64,000 bases of DNA from Fonsecaea monophora. Lineage: Eukaryota; Ascomycota; Eurotiomycetes; Chaetothyriales; Herpotrichiellaceae. Every line of letters starts with the position of its first letter. The first letter of the stretch is position 1. The position numbers and the translations under genes are program-made. Below, piece after piece: positions 1 through 12,300 of this stretch. Below the pieces are notes generated by a model. The model worked only from the letters and a program-made list of their open reading frames with translations, searched no databases and was not told the origin of the DNA. The DNA is taken from NCBI RefSeq assembly GCF_001642475.1, contig NW_019173956.1:62001-126000 (forward strand), read 5' to 3'.

Positions 1-129
1 ATTTAATCGTATCCAATCCAAATCAATCTAGTTGTGCACGACATCAACAACGACGACGCGAGACTTCCAGACCAATATCTCCTTGCAACTCGGCCTTAGG
101 ATCCGTCCGGCTCTCGTATCGTTTCGAGT
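1..129. other. 3' flank of the MFS gene
   Basis: Short stretch beyond the stop codon of the transporter. It probably holds 3' UTR; I see no gene in it. Confidence 0.4.
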
Positions 130-2061
130 CTATTGCTCTGCAAACCTGCTCTTGGACCTCAGCACGGCGCCATACCTCCACAGGTAGACCATGCCGAAGA
201 CGCCCGCGGCGCTGACGGCGGCGAGCACGCTGACGCCCTTGTCGACGCCCCAGCCGACAAAGACGGCCCGGCTACCCATGACGACCCCCGCGGCCATGGA
301 TCCCCGCGACATGTCGTACGTGGCGGACAGCGAGGCAAAGTATTTCCGGTAGGAGAGGGAGATGTAGATGATGGTGCACTGGAAGACGACGAAGCTGCCG
401 CCGGAGAAGAGGGCGATGCCGACCGTCGGCACGATCCAGTGGAACGTCGGGTGTGCGCCGCCGTTGTTGGGGTCGTGAGACGTCGCCGTCGCCGTCCACG
501 CGAACAGGAACAGTCCCGCCGGGCAGAGCACGCTGAATGGGATCGACGGGATCAGCCACCGCTCCTGCGCGATCGCGGCGTTGATGTGCATTCTTCGCGG
601 CGCTGTGACCTGAGACTGCGGTTGGTTTGTGTCATCGGTTGCGGAGGACACAGCAGCGGACGCCGCCTCTTTGACTGCAGCACGAGCCCAGGGAGTGAAG
701 TACAGCTTAAGGTAAACGGCGTAGATAGTGGCGCAGATTCCAGCACCGACGATCACGGAGAGGAATACCAGCCCAATAGCTCCGGCGGAGAAGCCATACC
801 TGTCGTTGTAGACCAGTGGGAAAGCCTGTAAACGTTTCTGTCAGTCAGAGACATCCTCAGATTCCGATGGGAATCTTGTGGGAAAGGGGGAAGCCATAAA
901 ATTCTAGACAAACAGATAGACATACCTCGAAATATGAGTAGTAGGTGGCATACACGATGCCGCCGTATACAGTGACAAAGGCAATCGCAGGATCTTTGAG
1001 CGCTATCTCGGTCGGCTTGATCAGCGCGTCCATAAACACTTTTGCAACATTCAATCTCTTGATCTCCGACGGCGCCCGGTACTTTGGGTCATTTGTGATC
1101 TTCCTCATGCGCTTCGCTCGTTGGAGGAGGATGTAATCTGCGCTCGTCTCCGGCAGCAGGATGATCAGTGGGAACAGACCGCCCGCCATGATCGCGCACT
1201 CCCAGTACGGCCATCGGAAGTCCCTGACGATGGCGTAGCCAGATAGAAGCGGACCAACCGCAGGCCCAGCGTACATCGCGCCCAGCCAGATCATGTAGCC
1301 GTACGGCGACTCGAACTCGTCAAAAAGGTCGTCGTACGAAGCGGCACCAGTGGCCAGGATCGGGGAGCCAAAGTAGCCTTGCAGGAAGCGTAGGACGCAG
1401 ATGGTGGCGAAGTTGAGGTCTTGAACCTGTGTAAGGGCGATGGATAACGCGAGGAAAGGGAGGAACGAGGCCCAGTATGGGATGTTGCGGCCAATCCATG
1501 GAATTTCCGACAAGGGGGCAAACAGCAAAGGGCCCAGAGCGTAACCGAGAACGTATAGGGCGAGGATCAAGGAGACAGAGGTTTCGTTGAGGCCGTGCTG
1601 AGGTGCGATGAATGGGTAGGACGGCGTCGTGATAGACGAGGTGCAGTAGACAACAAAAGTGTAGATACTATTGCGAGCAGGTATCAGTAGATGCGGCGCT
1701 GTGGCAGGGAGAAAGTGCGCCAGTGCGGGTTGGGTATCCGAAAAGCATGCGGTTTCACATACAAGATAATGAAGCTGGCCCATAACTTCTTCGTCGTCGA
1801 GAAGTTTCGTGGATTCTCTGCATCTGTTGGACTATACCAGTCGACTATAACGAGATCATCAACGTTCGTCCCCTTTTTTGCAAGCACTTCAGGGTCGGCT
1901 TCAGAATTGACTTGAGCTTCGGCAACTGGATCTACCGGCTGCGATCGTCTGTTTCGCAAGAGTTCGAGCCCATTTCTGTCATCCGTATATTGCAGAAGGT
2001 AGCCCTGTGAAACTAGGCGGAGGAATTGACCCAAAGGGGTGTCCCTCAAAAACGTAGCCAT
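130..2061 (-). CDS. MFS exporter, DHA1 (FLR1/TPO1-like) drug/polyamine family
   Basis: Predicted 578-aa plasma-membrane proton-coupled efflux pump. Model: exon 1 2061-1763, exon 2 1667-926, exon 3 825-130. The introns have GTATGT donors and keep the frame. The start is the ATG of MATFLRDTPLGQ, a common N-terminus in this family. A cytosolic N-tail with NPRNFS (the NPxNW-type motif) precedes the first membrane helix. The motif-A region reads GPLLFAPLSEIPWIGRN, and LRFLQGYFGSP plus YDDLFDEFESPYGYMIWLGA match DHA1 12-helix exporters of fungicides and polyamines. Length is normal for the family. The substrate cannot be told from sequence. The neighbour on the far side is over 2.5 kb away, so no operon-like context helps. 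Family assignment is firm; the specific drug is not known. Confidence 0.9.
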
Positions 2062-4577
2062 CTGGATGGGAAGTGGATGTGCTGGAAGATACTCAGATAG
2101 ATTTTCTGGGCACAAGAAGCTTACTTGGTGCAAATGTCCATGAGAACGACGTCCCAACCTCTTATAGCCCATCGAGAGGTTGAAGTGGCGCCAAAGACAA
2201 TATCAGACCGTTTTCCAGAATCGTTCGGCCGTACTGTACTTCTGTGGGAACAGAGCCAGAAATAAGCACGATAGATTGCATTACTTACTCAGGGGGCTTG
2301 GTCAGCGAGTACCGTAGTAGCACAGGCAGGACTGGTGTTGTGACCCTGAACGAGCCTTTGCCGATCGTGTCTATGTCGTTGCTCCGAATGGCGTTGATTG
2401 GGCTGAACCACATCTCCAGAATCCTGTCGACTTGGCGCAGCAGGGCATGGACTTACCACTGAAAGATACAGCACACTTCAGCACGATAGTGGAGGGGATC
2501 GAAGCTCCTTCGGTGCAAGCACAGGTTATAGTCGGCTTTGCTAAGCAGGGATGGGGATTTGGGTGCTTCAACGGGCTAGCGCACCGACACAAGTTGCTGC
2601 CGCTTGCCACTGTGGCGTAGAGATATAGTGTATGGTATCTGGAAACGACCATCAGGAGGGGGATGTCCGAGTTCGACATGACACTGCAATGTAACTGCAC
2701 TTGCGACCTGTCTCCAGCCGCGCCAAATTGATCTGAGATGTTCTCACAAGAACAGACCGTGTTGAAGCGATAGGCATGACACTGTCGATGTTCGGATGCC
2801 AAGCCACCTGTCCCGTGGACGTGAAATGAGGACTTGCCAGGCTAGAGGAAAGAGAAGATGCTGCGCAACTCTGCGACTATCGCGTCCGTAACATCAACGG
2901 AGCCGAAACTCTGACACAGAGAAGTAGTAGCTTGTCTTCAGAAACGGTGAGGCGGTTCACCCGAATCTGGAACGAAGAGTACAGAGGTGTGCGAAGAGGC
3001 GACCCAAATATTGGCCGTGTCTGGTGAGAATCTCGTAAACGTTCAACCCCCCCATTGGTCCACAGTGCCATGGCAGCGCGAGTGGGTAGCCAACAATAAT
3101 GGCGCCACATGACGCCCGCGGAGTTATGAGGTTGTCGACATGAGATAGAAGACTACTCATCATGGAAATTGGTCCAGGCAAGAATAAAAAGCGAGTATCA
3201 GATGCGACCCAACCACCACAAGGCATACAGTAAGTGTGAAGAACATCAGATCAGAGTTACTCCGAGGAGGTTGACCACGAGGCTGCGCTAACTATAACTA
3301 GTTAGATAATGTATTACATAACCATTTCTGTTTCGTGCTCGGTGCGAAGCCTCGCACTACGGCCGTTGCACCGGCCGAGAAGATACATACCAAGAGACAG
3401 GATACATGCAACTGAGCTTGGATCTCTGTTTCTCATGATGACGGGTGAGCCTGGCCGGGGGAGAGATCTATCCGTTTGGGTCGTCTCCATTTGTAGATGA
3501 TTGGATCTACCAGCATCGTGGATGTGACGGTCAACGTCAGGCTTGCTCCTCTTTCAATGCTGATACCTGCTGGGGGCCGATCGATGACCATCAGTCTAGA
3601 GAAAGAAGTAGACCAGGCAGCTTGCAGTGAAGGAAGTTGCTCCCTGTCATGCCTCACGTGGGAAAGCAACTTCATGAGATGGGTCCATTGCTCTGTCCCA
3701 AGCCTCGACCTTCATAGGAGGAGTGTCTTTGCCACTGAAACTCTTGGCTTCCAAATTAGTCCATGGTCAAGCAACGCGGCAGTGGAAGCTTGAGGAGGTT
3801 TATAGGCAGATACTTACAAGACATTAACTAAAATATAAAGGGCTGGGCTATTGGATGCCTATGTGGAAACATGCATGCCAATGCTGAAGTGGCGACAGTG
3901 ATACCTGAAGTGCAATATGGTTCCATCGGAACTAGTTGGCGGATCTAGACCGAACAAGCTCTTTTCAACAGTGAAGATATAATAGTGAGAGAGGATGTCA
4001 GCTCGGTGACTGATGTCTACGACTTACATGTAGGCGAGTTCATGTGTGATGAGATCAGACACGCATACAAGGACAAGCGCAGCTGTTAGCGAGGGCAACA
4101 TGGGGAGAGGCGAAAGTTGCTCATTGGCACCTATGGTACCTAGAACGCTCGGGCATCCCCCCGGCTGGTGATACCCCAAGCCCACTAATCTGCTAGCCCC
4201 AAACGAGCCAAGCCGCCGATAACATTAGTTAGGCTAGGCGCCGGTAGACAGGCTTGACAGGGAGGAGCATGTGCGTCAACGAAGGGTCGATCGTGGCGGA
4301 TAGAGGCTCTTTAGTCATTGTCTTGGTCCTTGCCCACGATTGCTCTGCCATTGCCACATGCCCGCATAATCAAACACTCAACCTCGCCGGATTTGCTGTT
4401 TTATCACCCAGTTTTCTCTCGAGAATATTTCCCATCGTGAAGGGAACGAGATCAAGTCTGTGGACCCCGTCACCTAGCTACCGATCAGCTCTCCAGAACA
4501 TACTAGGACCCGGCCAAACAAGTACCTCCTTCACCCCTTCCAGAAGCGCGGTTTAATCCGTGAAAGCTCCGGCCAAA
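2062..4577. other. 2.5 kb spacer with possible decayed coding fragments
   Basis: This lies between the divergent starts of the MFS exporter and the cyclodeaminase gene, so it must hold both promoters. No intact gene is visible. An open plus-strand stretch near 2352-2620 reads like protein (RVYVVAPNGVDWAEPHLQNP). It is joined only by a frame change to another open stretch upstream, at about 2294-2354. Minus-strand stretches near 2957-3226 and 3433-3675 also look weakly protein-like. I could not assign a family to any of these. They may be relics or chance. Confidence 0.35.
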
Positions 4578-5939
4578 ATGCCCCTAACTGTCCTCACCGA
4601 TAACGATGTAAGGGAATTGCTGTATACATTGACCAAGGAGGATATCGACGAACTCCAATCTAATCTCGCAGAAGCCCTGCACTCATACTCCACGGGTGAT
4701 ACCAATTCACCTTGTTGCGCATCTTTCCAACCACAGCGGACAATCATCAAGAAGAATGGGGTCACCACGCTATTCATGCCCGCATCCACGGGCAGCTCGG
4801 TGGGAATGAAGATCGTGTCGCTTCAGCAACCCGAGGTACCCCTTCACAGCAAGTCATCAGTCTCGTCAGGAAACTCCGAAAGCCACAATGGCACCCCTTC
4901 GGGCAGTATGTCGTCGTCTGCCTCGGTCAAGTCTACTACCAACGATTTTGCGTCCATGACCTTGACTCCATCATCCACCATGTCGTCTAGCAGGGACTCA
5001 GTTGACGGCTCTTCGTTCCAACCACCTGCCTCAATCGCTAGCTCTCGAAGCACCACACCAAAAGGATCTATCACCCTGCTCGACTCCAATGGAAACCCCA
5101 TGGGTATCGTTAATGCCGAAGAACTCACGGCTTTCAGAACAGCATTGTCTTCCACCCTGATGCTTAAGAAGCGAGAGAATGTCCACACTGTGACTGTCTT
5201 TGGTGCAGGAAAGCAGGCATACTGGCACATCAGACTGGCACTGATACTAAAGGGGGACCAAATCCGGCATGTCAACATCATCAACCGCAGCTTCGAAAGG
5301 TCCATCAAATTGATGAAAGCATTTCAAATGACACAGGACTTCAACGACCAGTGGCGCAAAGACATCAAGTTCTCGGCCATGAGTCCAGAGTTTGGTGAAT
5401 ATGGCCGACTACTGAAGGAGGAAGTTCGCAAAGCAGATGTCATTTTCTGCTGTACGCCATCTGTTGAGCCTCTATTTCCGGCCGAGTTCCTGACCTCGCG
5501 TGAAGGACGAAGGAAAGGTAGGTATATCGTGGCCATTGGCTCGTATGCCCCACACATGTGCGAGCTCCATCCCGACATCTTCAAAGTTGCTGTGGAACCA
5601 GAGCATGGGGGCCATCACCATCACCGGCATGCTAGGCAAGGGGGAGTAGTGATCGTGGACAGCCTCGAGTCATGCTTGAAAGAGTCCGGCGAGATTGTCA
5701 AAGCAAAGTTGAAACCTGAGCATTTGGTTGAGATCGGCGAGCTCATGATGATCAAGAAGGCTGCGACAAGAGAGATTGAACTCGGCGGGCCAGGCGAACA
5801 AGGCCTCCTTGACTGGCTGACCAAGGGCAATGTCATCTACAAGAGCGTGGGTATGGGACTGTTGGATCTTGTGGTTGCTGGGGATCTCATACGAATGGGC
5901 AAGGAGAAAGATGTTGGCGTGACAATTGAGGATTTCTAG
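4578..5939 (+). CDS. Ornithine cyclodeaminase / mu-crystallin family protein
   Basis: Intronless gene, 453 aa. The start is the ATG in GCCAAAATGCC; an in-frame GTG 18 bases upstream is not a eukaryotic start. The Rossmann NAD(P) site is VTVFGAGKQA (about residues 205-214), followed by the family's IINRSFERSIKLM and the DVIFCCTPSVEPLFP block. Family members deaminate and cyclise ornithine to proline or reduce cyclic ketimines using NAD(P)H; which reaction applies here is open. A Ser/Thr-rich low-complexity insert (about residues 90-163) separates the N-terminal substrate lobe from the Rossmann lobe and makes the protein longer than the usual 320-380 aa. A histidine cluster (HGGHHHHRH) sits in a loop. 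The next gene downstream on the same strand is a hydroxyornithine acyltransferase, also linked to ornithine. Confidence 0.85.
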   Translation: MPLTVLTDNDVRELLYTLTKEDIDELQSNLAEALHSYSTGDTNSPCCASFQPQRTIIKKNGVTTLFMPASTGSSVGMKIVSLQQPEVPLHSKSSVSSGNSESHNGTPSGSMSSSASVKSTTNDFASMTLTPSSTMSSSRDSVDGSSFQPPASIASSRSTTPKGSITLLDSNGNPMGIVNAEELTAFRTALSSTLMLKKRENVHTVTVFGAGKQAYWHIRLALILKGDQIRHVNIINRSFERSIKLMKAFQMTQDFNDQWRKDIKFSAMSPEFGEYGRLLKEEVRKADVIFCCTPSVEPLFPAEFLTSREGRRKGRYIVAIGSYAPHMCELHPDIFKVAVEPEHGGHHHHRHARQGGVVIVDSLESCLKESGEIVKAKLKPEHLVEIGELMMIKKAATREIELGGPGEQGLLDWLTKGNVIYKSVGMGLLDLVVAGDLIRMGKEKDVGVTIEDF

Positions 5940-7124
5940 CTTGCCGTTTGAGCCGTACGTGTGTTTGTGGTGGAAGCAGAGATACCGAGTACTTCCACTC
6001 CTTTTGCACTTTTTCTGCTGTCCAGTTTACCACGAGGATGTATTTCTGTCGGGCGGCACTTTGACTTTCATGTGGTTTTATTCTTGCAGCTCTCAACTCC
6101 AGCACGCAAGAATTGTATGTGATCCGAATGGCGGCAGTGTGGATAGATCAATATAACGCAGCAGTTCGAGCGAATACAAGATATTGTTCTCTTGTCACGG
6201 GTACTGTCCTTCGCACTTACTCTTCAGCCTCTACCTCATCATCGTACTCGAAGACTTCTCTTTCACCTTGCTCCATCCTCTTCATCCTTGGCTTTGTCTC
6301 CATCCTTTCACCGCTCCCAAATGTCGATCCTCAGTTCTCCCTAGGTGTGAAGATTGGGGATCGCATTCACGCCAACTGCGGTCATTAGTCCCTCACCAAT
6401 ATCGGAGAAAAGCCGCGAACAGCAGTAACATATTGTCCATCACGACCAGTGTGTCTCGAGTCGAATCAAAGAAAGATCACTCAGCTAGAGGGCCAAGCCA
6501 ACATTGTGCAGAATTGATGGATGTCAGTATCCCACGGCAAGCACGCTCACTAGAAAATTGTCGGCTTACTGATCCCTCAAGCCCTTTCCTTCCTGCCGGC
6601 CCTTGTCGATCCGCCCCGCCTCCTCCAGAGAAGCTTGGTCGCCCCTCGCTGTCTGCCCCTCCCTCTGCTCTGGGTACCTCCTATCACTGGCAAGGTGTCA
6701 GCCCAACCAAGCGAAGCTAGCGACAGCCGATTCGAGGGTGGGGTGACCACAGTGGGCATTGTTCCTGAACAACAAAGACACACCTCCCAACGTCATTTTG
6801 CCCCTTCGAAGGCAATGGGCTCGTGTCCACATTTTGGAGAATGAAAAGTTGAATCGACTTGGCCATCGACAGGCGAAATCCTGGTCGGGCGAAGCAGAGT
6901 CTGCAAAATTCGTGAAGGGTCGCGGTCTCTTCCGATCAGCCATCAAGAGGATACGGCTTGCAGCTCAGTAGGACTGAGATCGGCAAAACAGACGTGGATG
7001 AATCCACAAATGTGGTTTTCGACACGAGCCCTCACATCAGTTCTCTCAAGTCTTCGTCCTCATCAATTCTACGTTCACTTCGCACCATCACTATGAGCCT
7101 CTGAAAAGTCCAATCTACTCCACT
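5940..7124. other. Intergenic, presumed promoter of the SidL-like gene
   Basis: 1.2 kb with no supported gene. It should hold the 3' UTR of the cyclodeaminase gene and the promoter of the acyltransferase. CCAAT pentamers occur near 6396 and 7110, the latter 14 bases before the ATG. I did not notice an ATCWGATAA iron-GATA site on reading. Confidence 0.4.
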
Positions 7125-8903
7125 ATGGTTCAGCACGTCTACCTGCCCAATGGGTAAATTAACCCCCCTCCGCGCAGAAAACGCATGGTCGTTTTCCAGG
7201 CCAATACAATATGCTTGAGGTCAGCTAACAGGATCTTACAGGCAGATATATACAGTCACCCCTGTCTTCGGTGGCTTCACATTCAAATCGACCAACCTCG
7301 ATTTGCATCACTCCGCAATGCCTCCTGGATGGACTGTGATCCTTCAGACAGAAGACGAAGTGGAAGATGACGAGCGTAGAAGCAGCAAAGTGGCCGTTAA
7401 TACAAGCGCAGACCATGAAGAGGCAGGACACAAACACACAGTTGCGCATCGATTCACCAAGCCAACCATCCAGAGCGACTCCCTCTTCATCTCCTCCATT
7501 TCAATGCCATCAAGTTCCGACTTCAAAAACACCGCCTCGCCGACCCGACATATCGCGATGATGCTCTGGGCGACTTTATGCTGGTACTTTCACAAGGAGC
7601 CTCCGAATCCCCATGTCCTGACCGAGGCGTCTGCATTGACCCCGGAGGCAGGCCGGCCGAAGCTTGACTGGCGCATCAGGATTAAAAGAGAAGGCATCTT
7701 TAAGGGCAAGAACACTTTGCAGAAACTTGAGCGTATGGGCCTAATCGCCAGCGAGGACTCTTGCGTGGGCACTGATCCAAGTACTCGGTTGCCCAGCGGC
7801 TGGGCGGAGACCTTTGTGAGCAGGAAGTCATTCTGGCAGATTGACGCCAGAATCTTCCTCTACACAATGGCCCCTCAGTCGCACTCGCCATTCCCTTCAG
7901 CTTCACCTTACCCTTCTCGTCCATCTTCGCCAGACCGGGCGGTTCCTGAGCGTGGTTCGCCTCGACCTACAGACTACATAACAAATGCAGCGATATCGGA
8001 CACCTTCAGCTCAGGATTCTGGTCGCCTGGTGGCCCTTTTAACTCTGGAAGTCATCTGCCCACGTTTTACCCTCCTCCGCCAACACAGTTCACCTTTACT
8101 AACCACATCCGCCATCCGATACGCCCCAAGCCGCCTCGGCAGGGCGAATCTTTCTACACACGCTACATTCCCAGTCTTGGTCAATGGCTTTCCTTCCGGG
8201 TACCAACACTCTCTCCGAAGCCGTGCCCTCCACCTCAATTTGTGCCCGCATCATCATCTATGCCCGCAGTTCTACCGAGCCACACCGCGGCCGTATCGAT
8301 TGCGACGTTGCCGACTATGGACAACTTCCTGGATCGACCCTCTGACTTAGACTTGCTCCACAAGTGGATGAACGACCCCCGGGTCAATGCGGTATGGGGT
8401 GCTGCGGGTCCGCTGAATACACAACATAAGTTTCTGGTCGATGGCCTCGAAAGCCGACACTCCTTCCCAGTTTACGGCTGTTGGGACGGCAAACCCTTTG
8501 GCTATTTTGAGATATATTGGGTGAAGGAGGACAGGTTGGGCCGACTACTTGGTGGGGAAGTTGGCAATTATACACGGGGACTACATGTGTTGATTGGGGA
8601 GGATGAATTCCGCGGCCCACATCGAGTCAAGGTCTGGTTGTCCGCGCTGGTACACTATTGCTTCCTCGCGGACTCTCGAACTGAGACCGTGATGTTGGAG
8701 CCGAGGGTCGACAACACAAAGTAAGTCACTCAAACACACGAGAGACCGGAAATAAACCAGCTGCTGACTAGAGACCCCAACGCAGATTTATCAATTATCT
8801 GAAAGAAGCTGGGTTTTACAAGCAAGGCGAAGTTACGTTTCCACACAAGCAGTCAGCTGTCATGAAAATCGACCGAGAGTCTTGGGAAGCGCCAGAGCTC
8901 TAG
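7125..8903 (+). CDS. N5-hydroxyornithine acyltransferase, SidL/SidF-like (siderophore biosynthesis)
   Basis: Model: exons 7125-7153, 7242-8720 and 8786-8903, giving 541 aa with GT-AG introns of 88 and 65 bp. The C-terminal third is an IucB/MbtK-type GNAT domain: a WMNDPRV start, GYFEIYWVKEDRLG, DEFRGPHRVKVWL, then EPRVDNTKFINYLKEAGF and FPHKQSAVM. These enzymes acylate N5-hydroxyornithine to make the hydroxamate of fusarinine/ferrichrome siderophores. SidF is peroxisomal with a C-terminal PTS1 and SidL is cytosolic. This protein ends in PEL, which is not a PTS1, and it has a long Pro/Ser-rich middle insert (about residues 230-370), which favours SidL. No NRPS or ornithine monooxygenase gene is in view. 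The family is sure; the SidL versus SidF choice is inference. Confidence 0.85.
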
Positions 8904-9394
8904 GGGAGCATCAGGTGCTGTAGTTTCCATGGCAAGGTCGACGGAAGCATACGTGGTGGGGATTCATCTGATATTCATCCTCGTCATACTGCTATGCGAG
9001 CAGCGATCCCCTCTTCCCTAGGCGCTCCTTGTGGTGAATTGACGCAGTATCTGTGTTCCAAAAGCCATCAACAACGGTTTTTACTGCATAAAGGGCCTCA
9101 AGCTCCACACACTAACCAATACCCACTATGTATGAATGTACAAGTACGGTGCTCTCTGTGTAGAATCCTCGAAGTCGAACGTTCGGTCGGTAGTTCAGCC
9201 TGGTCTCGTGATGAGCGGCAAGGCTGCATTCACGTGACCAATCTTCCACTCCGCAAAAAGGCGGCGAGGCTGTGGAAGAAATCCACCATTCGCCGCCGAT
9301 TTGTGGTAATTTCTACCCAACACTGTAGAGCGACTTTGAGTCTGATCGATACGCCGGGGGGTTCATACGTCCATCGCTATTCGATTCCGCCATC
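8904..9394. promoter_or_regulatory. Intergenic with an E-box upstream of LeuRS
   Basis: 490 bp between the siderophore gene stop and the leucyl-tRNA synthetase ATG. A CACGTGAC element (E-box, Cpf1/bHLH type) lies at 9231-9238, about 160 bp before the start. No gene is seen. Confidence 0.4.
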
Positions 9395-12300
9395 ATGGCG
9401 ACCCAAATTCCCGTTGACCCTACCCTTACCTCGGCCAACACTCTCAAGCTTGAAAATGTGAGTCAACCACACGCGAGCAGGAAGAACTGCCACTGACCAA
9501 AGTCTGTTAGACGCACAATCGAGACGTCTTGATTGCGATCGAAAAGAAATACCAAAAGCAATGGCAGGAGAGCAAGATTTTCGAGTCGGATGCGCCCACA
9601 ACCACCGAAATCCCCTTCGACTCGGTCCCCGCTGCAGAGATTCGAGAAAAATACCCAAAGTACTTTGGCACCTTCGCCTACCCGTACATGAACGGCTCTT
9701 TACATGCCGGGCACAGCTTTACGGTCAGCAAGGTCGAGTTCACCGCAGGGTTTAACCGCTTGACCGGAAAGCGCGTGCTGTTTCCCTTGGGATTTCATTG
9801 CACAGGCATGCCGATCAAAGCATGTGCGGACAAACTCGTTGAAGATGTCAGAAAGTTTGGACAAAATTTCGAAAACTACCATGAAGATGAGGATGAACCT
9901 GCGCCAGATACCAATGGAGCCCCCGTCGCACCTACACAAGGGGTCAATGTGAAGGACGACCTGACAAAGTTCAAGAGCAAGAAGGGCAAGCAGGCCGCGA
10001 AGACGGTCAAGGCCAACTACCAATTCCAAACAATGCTGGCTATGGGGATACCGAAGGAGGAGATCCACAAGTTCGCAGACGCCAACTACTGGCTCGAATA
10101 CTTTCCGCCAATATGTCAACAAGATCTGATTGATTTCGGAGCAAGGATAGATTGGAGGAGGAAGTTTGTCACCACCGACGCAAATCCCTATTACGACGCC
10201 TTTGTCAGATGGCAGATGAATCGCTTGCACGAGCTCAACAAGATTCTGTACGGCAAGAGATACACGATCTACAGTCCCAAAGATGGCCAACCCTGTATGG
10301 ACCACGACCGGACCAAGGGTGAAGGTGTAGGTCCAACAGAGTACACAGCCCTAAAGCTGCGGGTCAAGGAGTGGTCGCCTGATGCGGCAAAGGCAGTGGA
10401 ATCCAAGATTCCTCAGGACGCCAGTGTCTACTTTGTACCCGCAACGCTGAGACCGGAGACGATGTACGGCCAAGTATGCTGTTTCGTTGGCCCAAAGATC
10501 AAGTATGGCATTTTCAAGGTATCGGAAAAAGAGTATTACGTGGTCACCAAAAGAGCAGCTTGGAACATGGCCTTTCAGGGAACTTTCTTTGACCAGGAGC
10601 ACTTCCCCCGTAACCAAGACGAGTTGCAGCCTGTTGTGGAATTGCCCGGGTCTGCCTTTGTGGGCACTCTAGTCAATGCGCCACTGTCGGTGCACAAAGA
10701 AGGTGTTCGGATATTACCTATGGAAACAGTATCTGCAACGAAGGGCACAGGCGTTGTCACATCAGTTCCGTCAGACAGTCCGGACGACTTTGCCACGGTC
10801 AAGGAATTGGCGAAGAAAGCAGATTTCTATGGCATCCAAAAGGAATGGGCTGAACTGGAGATCATTCCTATTATTGATACTCCAGCTTACGGTAACCTTG
10901 CGGCGAAGTTCTTGGTCGAGACCAAGAAGATCCAATCACCGAAGGACACCACTCTGTTGGCCGAAGCAAAGGACCTGGCATACAAAGAAGGCTTCTACAA
11001 CGGGACGATGTTGGTCGGGGAATTCAAGGGCCAGAAGGTCTCTGATGCCAAAGACAAAGTTCGAAGTGCCTTGATTGCATCTGGCGAAGCATTCCCTTTT
11101 GCCGATCCTTCAGCTGAAGTCATCAGTCGCAGTGGAGATGAGTGTGTGGTCGCCTACGTACCACAGTGGTTCCTGAATTATGGCGAGAACGACAAAGAGT
11201 GGCAACAAACGGTTTTGGACTACGTAAAGGACAAGAACGGCCTTGAAACGTATGCTCAGGAGACCGAGAACCAGTTCGTCGCAAATCTCGAGTGGTTGAA
11301 CCAATGGGCATGCGCAAGGACGTATGGACTGGGCTCTAAACTTCCCTGGGATCCCTCCTTCTTGGTGGAAAGTCTGAGTGACAGCACCATTTACATGTCA
11401 TACTACACGGTCGCCCATTTCTTACACGGAGATAAATTCGGCAAGGAGCCTGGGTTGTTGGATATCAAGGCAGAACAAATGACGGATGATGTGTGGGATT
11501 ACATCTTCACGCGGACAAACGATGTCAAGAAAGTCTCAGATTCGACAAGGATATCGGTTGCAGACCTACAAACTATGCGACGATCCTTTGAATACTGGTA
11601 TCCTCTCGACTTGAGATCATCTGGAAAGGACCTGATTCCCAACCATCTCACATTCTTCCTCTACATACATCTCGCTCTTTTCCCTCGCGAATATTGGCCG
11701 AAGTCCGTCCGCTCAAATGGCCACCTCTTGCTCAACGGGGAGAAAATGAGCAAATCTACTGGAAACTTTTTGACACTGAGCCAAGCGGTGAAGAAGTTCG
11801 GTGCTGACGCCACGCGGATAGCACTTGCTGACGCAGGAGATGGCATGGAAGACGCGAATTTCGAAGAGAAGAGCGCCAACGCAGCCATCATGCGGATGTA
11901 CATTCTCAAGGATTGGATTGAGGATACGCTGAAGGACGAAGGACTCCGCAAGACACAGGGAGAGGTGATATGGGACAAACTTTTTGAGGACGAGATGAAC
12001 CTGTTGGTGCATGAAGCATACAAGCACTACTCCGAGTAAGTTGGCAGTGCCACAACAGACCGAACAATGCTAACCGTCACTCCCTAGGACAAACTACAAA
12101 CTGGCCCTCAAATCAGCGCTCTACGACTTCCAATCTGCTCGTGACTTCTACCGCGATGCCTGCGTCTCCGGCGGCATACCTCTGTCGAGGCCCCTCGTCG
12201 TCCGCTTTGCCGAATTGCAATGCCTCTTGATCTCTACCATTGCCCCTCACTGGGCCGAGTACATTTGGCTTGAAGTCTTGCACAAAGATCAATCCATCCA

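Noticed and set aside
6184..6720. 178-codon frame between the cyclodeaminase and siderophore genes
   Set aside because: Low-complexity Ser/Pro/Leu translation with another overlapping frame and no homology pattern. It is more likely UTR/promoter DNA.
10676..11074. Long overlapping frames inside the LeuRS gene
   Set aside because: Shadow frames of a well-conserved coding exon.
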